In this document: piece after piece, positions 31,900 through 41,300 of the stretch
How positions within the stretch are numbered: position 1 is the stretch's first letter
Layout: every line of letters begins with the position of its first letter
From: Closterium sp. Naga37s-1
Lineage: Eukaryota; Streptophyta; Zygnematophyceae; Desmidiales; Closteriaceae
Assembly (NCBI GenBank): GCA_947471745.1
Contig: CANJKZ010000825.1
Coordinates: forward strand, 62,001-126,000
Length of the DNA stretch: 64,000 bases
Direction of reading: 5' to 3'
Program-made: the position numbers and the translations under genes
The notes under the pieces: generated by a model
What the model was told of the DNA's origin: nothing
The model's database searches: none
Seen by the model: only the letters and a program-made list of their open reading frames with translations

Positions 31900-34800
31900 A
31901 TGGGAAGAGAGGGGAGGAGGAGAGGATTGGGTGTTGCATAAAGAGGCAGAAGAGGTTGATTGCATAAGATTGGACAACGAGGGACCGCAGGAATCCAGAA
32001 AAACGGCGTGGAGAGAAGGGGGTGGTTGGCTTCTCCAACTTGTCCAACTTGTCCAACTTGTCCAACTAGGAACCCCAAAAGAGGAAACCCCAAAGAGGGA
32101 AGAGGTTGATTGCAGAGGCCCCAATCCCAATGCTGTTCACATCACAGCGCTGCCCCACGTGGGTACGGTACTTGCTGTGCCAGCCAGCATTGACACCACT
32201 GGGCAGAAAAGTTCGACAATTCTTCAACCCCTGACAACTTCCCCCCCTAACCCCTTCCCCCCCTCCTACCCTGCACCCATCCCCTTCTCCCCCGCGTCTA
32301 AGCCGGCCAGCTCGGCTTGTGCAGAGCAACATACTCCTACAGCATTGTGCCATGCGGTAACCATGTAACCGCTATCCACGCATCAGTAGCAGCAGCGCTT
32401 CTCATCTCACCATCTTGGCAAGCCGGCCAGCTGGGCTTGTGCAGAGCAACAATGCCCTTCACAGCGTTGCACCATGCGGTAACCATGTAACTGCTATCCA
32501 CGCATCTATAGCAGCAATGCATCACATCTCACCATATTGGCAAGCCGGCCAGCTCAGCTTGTGCAGAGCAACAGAGCAACAGCGCTCTCATCTGACTGCG
32601 TCTCTCCCTCCCCTCCTCCAACCCGTTTTTAAGTCGACTCAAAATGAAGCTCGGCTAGTGCAGAGCAACAGTGCTCTGCTCTGCCTGCGTCCCCCCTACA
32701 ACCCCTCCCCCTCCCCCGCCCCTCTCTCACCATCTTGGCACTTCGGCCAGCTCGGCTTGTGCAGAGCAACAATGCTCTTCACTCCGTTGCGCCACGAGTA
32801 CCCGCCCACTCGGTCCTTCGAGTCTAAAAGGGTAGCGGGGGGGGAGGGGAGCAGGTGGGGAGGGGGAGAGAAGGGAAGTGGGAAAAGAGCAAGGGCTTTC
32901 TTTGCTCATGCAGAGCAACAATATTCTTCACTCCGTTGCGCCACGAGTACCCGCCCATTCGGTCCTTGGAATATGAAAAGGGTAGCGGGGGGGGAGGGGA
33001 GCAGGTGGGGAGGGGGAGAGAAGGGAAGTGGGAAAAGAGCAAGGGCTTTCTTTGCTCATGCAGAGCAACAATATTCTTCACTCCGTTGCGCCACGAGTAC
33101 CCGCCCATTCGGTCCTTGGAATATGAAAAGGGTAGCGGGGGGGGAGGGGAGCAGGTGGGGAGGGGGAGAGAAGGGAAGTGGGAAAAGAGCAAGGGCTTTC
33201 TTTGCTCATGCAGAGCAACAATATTCTTCACTCCGTTGCGCCACGAGTACCCGCCCATTCGGTCCTTGGAATATGAAAAGGGTAGCGGGGGGGGAGGGGA
33301 GCAGGTGGGGAGGGAAGGAGGAAGAGAATCATTCACTCCGTTGCGCCACGAGTACCCGCCCACTCTATCCTTGGGAGTCTGCAAGGGTAGTGAGGGAGGG
33401 AGGGGAGGGGAGGGGGAGAGATGGGAAGTGGGAAAACAGCAAGAGTTTTATTTTGAGGCGCCTCAAAATACACCTCACTGCAAGTGGGAAAAGAGCAAGA
33501 GTTTTCGTGGCTCGTGCAGAGCAGCAGGGAAGTGCATGGGGGGCGAGCAGGTGGGAAGGGAAAAAGGGGTAAGGAGGGGGGGGGGGAGAGGAGGGAGAAG
33601 AGAATCAATGCACACCGTTGCACCATATGAACCCGCCCACTCGGTCTTTCGAGTCTCAAACGAGTATGTTGAACGGATGTTCATTGTAGCAGTAGATTTG
33701 CAAACACAGTACAAAAGAATGTATTATCATATTAGCAATAATAATAATATTAGTAATACTAATAGTAATAATAATAGTAATAATAATAGTAAAAATAATA
33801 GTAATAACAATAATAATAGTAATCATATAAGAACCTGGCAGCGAAAACAGCAGGCTCACCAATAAAGAAGCCCGAGTCAGAGATGCCTTTGGTTGCCGCC
33901 CAGGAAAGAGCCCTAGCCTGAATCTGATTTCACAGGCTCACCAATGAAGAAGCCCGAGTCGGCGATGCATTTGGTTGGCGCCCAGGGGAAGGCGGCAGCG
34001 ATGCGATCGCAGAGAGCCACGACTGCTTGGCCGCCCGCTGAGCTGCCCGACAGGAGGATCTGCGCTGCCGATTTTATTCCCCGCTTGGATTGCAGATCTA
34101 ATTGCGTTTTGGGCGGTGGGTCAAGGGGAAAAGGTGGAAAGAGGAGAAAAACGGAGTGAGACAAAAAAAGGGGATGTGGGAGGGAGGGGGAAGGAGGTAA
34201 CGTACTTCCTTTTCCCACTCTCAGCCTGCCCCACGCACTCCTGTCACTCTCACAATTCATAACCACTCTCTCATAACCACTCTCTCATAACCACCGCATC
34301 ATGCGATGAGACAAACGAGGTTCCTTCCCACTCGCTCACTCACCCTCTATTACCGCCTGAATGATATTCCATCCATCCAGGTAAAGTACCGTGCCATTGC
34401 TCCCAACCTCCAGCCTCCCTGCTGTTCCCGAGTAGCCAGCACCATCGCAGTAGATGAGACGAACGAGGTTCCAGTTGTAAAAGGGCGGGTTGATGGTGCT
34501 GTTGCTGCTGAGCATGCCGTAGAAAGGGGGGCGGATGGCCTGAACGGGGGATGGGGGAGGGGAGGAGGGAGGGGAGGAGGGAGGGGAGGGGGGGAGGGAA
34601 GGGGGGAGGAGAAAGGGGGTGAGAAGAAAAGGCTGAAACGAGGTATGAGAGAGAGAGAGAGAGAGCGCTGCACCAAATAAGTTTTGGAGTCGACTAAAAA
34701 ACAGACTCATCACACGCGGCGGGGAGGGGGGGAGAAGGAGAAAAGGCTGACACGAGGTATGAGAGAGAGAGAGAGCTGCACCAACTTACACATCGGGCAC

Positions 34801-36315
34801 CCTCCTCTCAGAGAGAGAGAGAGAGGCTCAAATACCGGGGGACAAAACACAGACACGCACACGCATGCGCGCGTTACATGTATGCTTATCACAATATTAT
34901 CGAGGAAAGAGCAGCATACCGCGTTGGGTGCAGGGTCGGCAGGAAGGAAGGGCTTTAAGGGGGAGGGCAGCAGCATACTGCGTTGGGTGCAGGGTCGGCA
35001 GGATAGACCGTGCTGCTCCCAAGTGGCACCTTGGGAGAGGGGCTTTAAGGGCTTTAGGAAGCAAAAGCGTACCACGTGGGGTCCAGGGTAGGTAGGATGG
35101 AACGTGCTGGTTCAAGTGGCGCCTTGGGAGAGGTGAGGGGGGCTTTAAGGGTAGACCAAAAAAGGGGGGGATGAGAGAGCGGCGGAGGGGGGAATTGGGG
35201 GGGCTTTTAAGGGGGAGGGAGAGGCATACCGCGTTGGGTTCAGGGTCGGTAGGATACAGCGTGCTGGTCCCATAAAGCGTCTTGCTCCTCGCCACGCACT
35301 GGGCGGCAGAGCCACACCACGCGCCGCCCGGCAGGTAGATGTGCCACATGTTCTTGCCGCCCCCCGTGCCCGCCCGGAAATAGTACCCTGGGGGGCTGGA
35401 AGCAGGGAACGGGGGGTGTGGATGAGGGGGGACGGAGAAAAGGGGGAGTGGGGAAAGGGGGGTTAGAACACAGCAACCTCCTTTCTCGGACACATCACCC
35501 CCTTCTCTCCCCAACCCCCTCTCTCCCCAACCACCTCTCTCCCCACCGCTCTCTCGCCACACCCCCATTAATCCTACTCGCTTGCACAACGAACCGCGCC
35601 TGCTCCAGCGACTTTTGAGGCGCCTCAAAAGACGAACCGCGCCTGCTCCAGCGACTTTTGAGGCGCCTCAAAAGACGAACCGCGCCTACTCCAGCGACTT
35701 TTGAGGCGCCTTAAAAGACGAACCGCGCCTGCTCCAGCGACTTTTGAGGCGCCTCAAAAGACAAATCGCACCTGATCCAGCGACTTTTGAGGCGCCTCAA
35801 AAGACGAATCGCGCCTGCTCCAGCGGTCCGCCAACAACTCCTGCTTTACCACGCCGGCACGTGTCCTGCCCATTTTTCCCAGCATTTTCGCGCCGTTCGA
35901 ACAATCACCAGCAATACGTTACGCTGCTCTTTGATTCATCTGCTCCCCCCTTTCTCTCCTCCTCCCTCCCCCTTCTTTTCCCCCCACCTTACCTCCCGTC
36001 GAGGCATTTCGCGTCGAAGGAGTTATTCGCCAGCAGAACGAGCCGCGGCGTGGCCGGCGGCCCCGGCGGCGGCGGAGGCGGATTTCCCGCGAGTAGCGAC
36101 AGCAGGTACTGCAGGAACGCCCAGACGCCGCTAAAATCGATTTTCCATGCGGCTTTATTTCTAGAAGAGCTTATTCTTCCGTTGGACGGTTTATATGGCG
36201 ACTTGGAGAGGAGCAGGTTGAGACTCCGGTTGTTCCCGGCAAAGGCATCTCTGTTAGTAAGAGCAGTACTGTTATTCGTTGTAGTGCGTGCTCCAAAATT
36301 GTTGATTGTATTCAT
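31370..36315 (-). CDS. Pectin acetylesterase (CE13/Notum family), six exons
   Basis: Predicted to remove acetyl groups from cell-wall pectin. Proposed exons, in coding order: 36315-35993, 35395-35230, 34539-34344, 34097-33942, 32823-32731 and 31833-31370. All have GT-AG borders and compatible phases, giving about 465 residues, a little longer than the roughly 400 of plant relatives. Family landmarks in order: LVLLANNSFDAKCLDG then SPPGYYF, LPGGAWCGS, PPFYNWNLVRLIYCDGAGYSG, the nucleophile motif LLSGSSAGGQAVVALCD, SGFFI, CFFPQYTL, the likely catalytic Asp in HAFFD, and the His in AGLAHT. The start ATG has an in-frame stop 12 bases upstream. The N-terminal region has a weak hydrophobic stretch (about 72-85) and a Pro run, so it may be a signal anchor. 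The last acceptor could instead be 31842, adding three residues. Exon 5 is the least certain because its intron holds many copies of it. Confidence 0.87.
31871..31899. repeat. 29-nt G homopolymer (C-tract of last acceptor)
   Basis: Twenty-nine G in a row on the plus strand. On the gene strand it is a C-tract some 30 bases upstream of the last acceptor of the pectin acetylesterase gene, within a 100-base pyrimidine-rich stretch. The length may be a sequencing estimate. Confidence 0.85.
32300..33660 (-). repeat. Array of exon 5 copies inside the pectin acetylesterase gene
   Basis: About ten full or partial copies of the 93-bp exon 5 and its borders lie in the introns around it. The copy at 32731-32823 has a clean acceptor (CCCTTTTAG) and donor (GATG|GTGAGAG). 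Three near-identical copies repeat with a period of about 148 bp (around 32912-32975, 33060-33123 and 33208-33271), keeping GGYSWRNGVKNIVALHE. Others near 33325-33390 and 33610-33650 keep the start. Copies near 32310-32370, 32425-32490, 32535-32575 and 32655-32690 keep the end (VALHKPSWPACQD, donor). Exon 5 is symmetric (93 bp, phase 1-1), so including an extra copy need not shift the frame. Confidence 0.8.
33724..33826. repeat. AAT/AGT-rich microsatellite
   Basis: An imperfect trinucleotide run, mostly AAT with AGT, in the intron between exons 4 and 5 of the pectin acetylesterase gene. It stands out against the GC-rich surroundings. Confidence 0.85.
33849..33904 (-). repeat. Copy of the exon 4 3' end and donor
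   Basis: About 54 bp nearly matching 33931-33985, the end of exon 4 with its GGTGAGC donor (GGCTCACCAAT...GCGCCCAGG on the plus strand). It lies about 30 bp downstream of the true donor on the gene strand, in the intron, with several substitutions. Confidence 0.8.
34912..35103 (-). repeat. Three copies of the exon 2 3' end and donor in intron 2
   Basis: The block TACCGCGTTGGGTGCAGGGT (plus strand), equivalent to the end of exon 2 and its GTATGC donor at 35226-35250, recurs at about 34917 and 34978. A more diverged version lies at about 35070. Each copy carries a potential 5' splice site downstream of the real one. The copies are separated by GGCTTTAAGG-rich spacer that also repeats. Confidence 0.8.
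35588..35827. repeat. 43-bp tandem repeat with an 18-nt palindrome
   Basis: In intron 1 of the pectin acetylesterase gene. The unit (43 bp, for example 35631-35673) repeats about 5.5 times. Each spacer carries the perfect palindrome TTTTGAGGCGCCTCAAAA; one copy has a single change. The same palindrome occurs once more, alone, at about 33452-33470 in another intron of the gene. Confidence 0.92.
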
Positions 36316-37099
36316 GTTCTTGGGTCAACAAGGCGCATGCTGCCTATGATCGCTGTAGGCGCGACGCGAAGTGGATACCGTCTGAGTATCATCAGTACGG
36401 GTTTCAGATTCTACGTCGCTAATACGAAGGAAGCCTACTCTTTTCTTGCATAGCTTCTGGAAGCATTGTCACAAGACTAGCAAGATTAGCATTGCACCAA
36501 AGACTAGTGCACCCGAGTCGTCTCCCGGCTCGAACGTGACAATTCGGCACGTTGCGCTTGTTCTGGTCTGGATAGGACGTCTTCGGGGCTCCTCGGAACT
36601 ACCTAACTGAAGGGTCGGAGGAACAGGTCGAAAGGTACTGGGGGGGGGGGAATATGGAACACCGTAAATAGTCTCAGAGTGATGACCCTCGGAACGCTTC
36701 ACAGGAGGTCAATCCGGGAAAACGAGTACGCCCTCAGAATCCTAGGGTCCCAGACCTTTCTAGCTTTGGGGTTTTGGAGATCCCACCGACACCCCGCCCT
36801 TCAGTGTCTCTGGCTACCACTATCGGGTTACATAGATTTTGGCAAAACGAGGTTCGGGTACGCGAACTCTGGACGCGAGGCGACGTAGCCTCGGAATTCG
36901 TGGAAAACTGGCTGGACCTTTCTTTCAGAACCAAGAGAGATTGTACGCGATTCTGTACAGAGACAGGACCTAAGTGTGCTTCCTTTCAAGGTAATCAGTA
37001 CGCTACAGATAGAAGGTAAAGGGCCGTGCCCGCCACCTACTCGCCATACACCATGCACCATGCCGTACGACTACACATCCTTCTCTCCACCACGCCGAT
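36316..37099. other. 5' flank of the pectin acetylesterase gene, no gene seen
   Basis: Probably holds the promoter of the minus-strand gene starting at 36315. No clear TATA motif was recognised, and short open frames on both strands show no known domain. Confidence 0.35.
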
Positions 37100-38243
37100 C
37101 ATCTTTCACCTCACATGAACTGGACGGGAAGAAAAGCCACAAATTCACGCTGTATGGTGCAATGCAATACAAACCTGCCAGCAACTACCAGGAAGTTTAC
37201 CAATCGAGCGCGATGGGGGATAAATCTTGGCATTGGCTACGAGTACAAAGGCTGGATCATCCTTGACCTGGAAAGCAAGAAGATTGTACATGCGCGATAC
37301 ATTTTGTTATATGAAAGGATTTTCCTTGCTAGGGTTCTACGCCAGGGTCCACGATATCAGGGTAAAACATCCTGATTACCCTGATTTCAGGATGGTGTTT
37401 TAAGGTTGCCCTGGAATTTCAGAATGAAGCTGAAATTTATCCTGTAACTTCAGGATGATTCATGTGTTTTGCCCTGAAATTTCAGAATGGCAGTGAAATT
37501 TTGCCCCGAAGCGTTAGGGTGAATGTAGAGGGATGCCTTGACCCGTAGTAAGGGGAAGAAGGTGTGGAGGGGGGAGAGAGGGGGAGAGGGGAAGAAGGAG
37601 GCTGGGGGGTGTGTGTGCTAGTTTGTCCCCACCCCTCCCCCTCCAAAGTTTTAGCTCAGCCAGTTGTAGTGAAACCACTGAACAACCTGCTCCTCTCGTG
37701 CCTTCCCCTCCACTCCAGTGTCTTGCATTTTTTGCCCTGAAACATCCAGATGAATTTCTGCTGGTGCCCTGAAATTTCAGGATGGCCAGGGAATTTTGCC
37801 CTGAAAAATCAGGGCATTTTGGAAAGTTTTCAAAAGTTGCCCTGAGGGCTCAGGGTGCCCTAAATCCTAGCACAAGCCCTGTTCTGCGCGGATCAACAGG
37901 CAGGAGCATATCTTGTATACGCACATGACGAACGCAGCTTGGCTACCCCCAAAGACCAAGCCGCAGCAACCATCCTTGACCAAGACGCACCTGACGAGCA
38001 TCTCAAAGTGAACCCCAGCTCTTGCGACGATGATGACGGCAAAGCGCCACCTACACCCTCACATAAACGAGACCCCGCATGACGCCTTTCACCCACATCT
38101 AAAAGCGACGACGATGATGTTCAGGAGGTCACCCTAAAAGGCGTCACAACACTACAGGAATGACTTCGACCAAACCTTCGCCCCAGTAAGCCGCCACACT
38201 TCCGTGTCATTCCTGCTCTCCATTGCCGCCGCCAAATATCTAC
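37100..38243 (+). mobile_element. Old Copia fragment, related to element F
   Basis: Degraded plus-strand remains of a Ty1/Copia element. 37100-37330 resembles the integrase C-terminal part of element F (INLGIGYEYKGWIILDLESK against its HLGIERNYNAWKIFDVHSK). 37890-38110 is linker-like. 38160-38240 matches the start of reverse transcriptase (DFDQTFAPVSRHTS). It has no LTR here, is broken in many places, and is interrupted by a MITE (37343-37881) and then by Copia element D at 38244. It is the oldest element of this nest. Confidence 0.75.
37343..37881. mobile_element. hAT-type MITE 1 inside the old Copia fragment
   Basis: 539 bp beginning CAGGGTCC and ending AAGCCCTG, flanked by a near-perfect 8-bp duplication (TTCTACGC at 37335-37342, TTCTGCGC at 37882-37889). 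An 8-bp target duplication and CAGGG ends fit the hAT superfamily. The interior repeats CCCTGAAATTTCAGG-like palindromic words near both ends, as subterminal transposase-binding motifs often do. No transposase is encoded, so it is non-autonomous. Confidence 0.72.
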
Positions 38244-38375
38244 TGTCAGGAAAATGAACGAAAATGAATGAACTAGCAAAGAGTTGGGTACAAGAACTAA
38301 CCCTAATTGGGTTGTACCCCTTATGAGCTACCCCACTACAGCCTACACAAAGTAAGCTACATATTAAGTTTGACA
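38244..38375 (-). repeat. 3' LTR of Copia element D
   Basis: 132 bp, TGTCAGGA...TTTGACA on the plus strand, followed by the CACCCCCATAGGCAAAGTGG complement of the polypurine region. It is more like the LTR at 48567-48694 than like that at 44194-44326. Confidence 0.8.
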
Positions 38376-41300
38376 CACCCCCATAGGCAAAGTGGGGGAG
38401 AACAAGTGGTCACAAGACCAGTCAAGAAAAGCAAAGCAAGCTCAGGGTGGATCACAAAGTCACCACACAGTCCGAGCACAATCAAAGGGCCACAAGGCCA
38501 GGTATATATATAGATCACAGTACAAGCAAAGTGACGCAGTAAGCAAGTGAGGCAAAGTAGGCACAAGGCCTAACACAGTAGAGAAGCGCTGATGATCACC
38601 AGGCGGAAGTGCCTTGGTGAATATATCAGCACTGTTGGCCCTAGTGGCCACGTACGCAAGACGAAGCTGGCCACGCTGCTGCAACTCTCGAGCAAGGAAG
38701 TATCGTAGAGCGATGTGATTCGTTCGGTGCTCCAGTCTGTGCTCCTGACACAAGGCAATCATGGCCTTGTTGTCTACGTATAGAACTGGAGGCGAACGAG
38801 GCTGCTCTCCCAAGTCAGTCAGCAGGTAGGTGAGCCAGCGTACCTCCTATACAGCCATGGCCCCTGCGTAGATCTCAGCCTCACAACTGGAGCTGAGAAC
38901 CGAAGACGAGCGGGTAGACCGCCAAGAAACAGGGGGTGTAGACCGCCGGAACCAAGGCTGAAGGTGTAACCCTGTGACGACCGCTGCGTAGCTGAATCGT
39001 CAACCCAAGAAGCGTCTGTGTGACCAGTGAGGACAACTGGACCCCGTCCTCTAAGCACGAGTCCCATGCCCGATGTACTGCACAAGAAACGCAGTACCCA
39101 CTTCGCAGCATCCCAGTGCATATTTCGGTGCCAACCGGGAGCCACGTAGCGAGCTAGAAGGCTGAGAGGGTACGCGAGGTCGGGTCGAGTGCACGTCATC
39201 AGGTAGATGAGGCAACCCACAAGCTCTGGGTACGGACCACTCGGCTCTATGGACTCGTCCAAAGGTGGAGCTGAGAGCGAGTGGCTGGTAGAGAGAGGAG
39301 TGGGCTGTGGCGAGGAGAACTGGAAGGCGAAGTGCTGAAGGACCTGGTGCACCATGTGTGACTGAGTCAGGGTGATGGTGCGCCGTGCCCTGTCCCGGGT
39401 GATCTGCAAGCCAAGATAGCTGCGCACTTCACCCAGGTCAGCGCAAGTGTGTCTCTTCTGCAGCTCCGACTTCACAAGGGTCAGAGCCTCGGTGAAAGCA
39501 GTGGGAAAGACGAGGTCGTCGACGTACACGAGGATGTAGAACGGCGGCAGCGAGGTGTCGGTGCGTAGAAACAGCGATGGGTCAGCAGTAGCAGGAGCAA
39601 ACCCAAGAGCCGCAAGTGTAGTCCTCAATGTGTCGTGCCACTCGCGAGGCGCCTGGCAGAGACCATAGACTGGCCGCCGAAGACTCCACTGAGTACCTGC
39701 AGGAAAAGACTCAGTGAAACCAGGTGGGCGGCGCAGCCAGATCGCCTCATGCAGGCTGCCCTGTAGGAAAGCTGTGCTGAAGTCGAGAGAGTGCAACTCG
39801 TAGTCACGCTGGGTAGCGACGTGCAGTAACACCCAAAGAGTAGTCATCTTCAGGGTGGGGGAGAAGGTCTGGAAGTAGTCAACTCCCTGTCGCTGACTGA
39901 AGCCTCGAGCAACGTAACGTGCCTTGAAGGCAGGCGAAGAACCCGACGGCCGCTTCACCCTGAAGATCCACATGCCATCGACTATGTTCGCCCCAGGTGG
40001 GGGAACCTCGTCGACGTAGGTGCCTGTGGACTTCCAGGATGCCATCTTGGCATCCATGGCTGCCTGGCACTGAGAGGAGTAAGGACCCGTAATCGCCTCT
40101 GCGTAAGAGAGCGGGATCGGGATTTTTGGTGCATCCGGGTCTCTCTCAGGGGCAAGCAGCATGGAAGCGAAACGAGGTACAGCAGCAGTAAGACACTCAA
40201 AGTCCTCCTGCCTGTCCTCAAGGACGTCCGTGCCAAGAGCACACTCACCCCCGACGGACGGAGGACTGGCATACGCAGACTCAGCAACAAGAGCAGTGGC
40301 GTAGTCTAGACGGCAGGCAGCAGCAAAGTCAAGCAGCTCAGCAACGAGGGCAGACGCAGCAGCAGATTCAAAAAAAAGGGTCACTGACACCAGTGGCGAG
40401 GAGACGAGGGACACTGGGACTCGTAGCACGAGCGCGGTCAGACGCAGGGTTAGGGACCGCAGGAAGAGAGGACCCAGGAGGAGCAGGCAGAGGAACACGC
40501 AGTGGAACAGAGGAAGGACGAAGTGCCATAGCGTGCGTGCCGGGGACATGAGGAGGACGCGAACGAGGAACGCAACGAGCAGTGCGAACAGGCGAGACAA
40601 GGCGAGACGCATGCTCACGACGCTCTGTAAGACCGCCGGACTGCTCGGTGTAAGGAGAAGGAGCAGGCAGTGGAGAGGCCGGCTGTAATGGCTGCTGCGA
40701 CTGGTCAGGCGGTGGACACACGAGGGGAGGAGTAAGGCTGGTAGAAGACGGGACACCAAGAACCTGCTGAAGCAGGGGAACGAAGTACCGACGCGGCCGC
40801 ACAGTGCCTCCAGGGTCAACAGCTCTAGCTCCTCTAGCTCCAGCGCCACCAGCGCCAGAGCCTCCAGCTCCAGCAGCTCCAGGCTCCGTAGGTTCTCCAG
40901 CTCCAGCGCCACCAACACCACCAGTCCCGGCAGCTCCAGTACCCCTGGTACGAGCACCTCCAGGATCAGTAGCCGCAGTACCTCCAGTACCACCAGCTCC
41001 AGTAGTAATGCCAGTACCTCTAGCTCCAGCGGCTCCAGCGCCTCCAGCTCCGGGAGCTCCACTCCGAAGGCGTGCGCGCCGAACAAGCCACTCACGCAGC
41101 TGCTGCGGAGACAATCCCGTCGAAGCACCAGCAGGACCTCCAGACGAAGCAGCACCCTTTGGCTCAGCACCCCTAGACTCCGCACCCTCCGACTCAGCAC
41201 CCCCAGTCTCAACACCCGCAGGCTCAGCACCCCAAGGCTCCACACCCGCAGGCTCAGAACCCCCAGGCTCCTCACCCCCAGGCTCAGCACCCCTAGACCC

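Noticed and set aside
32824-33384. A repeat protein with GGYSWRNGVKNIVALHE units
   Set aside because: The units are copies of exon 5 of the pectin acetylesterase gene with intron sequence between them, not one continuous coding region.
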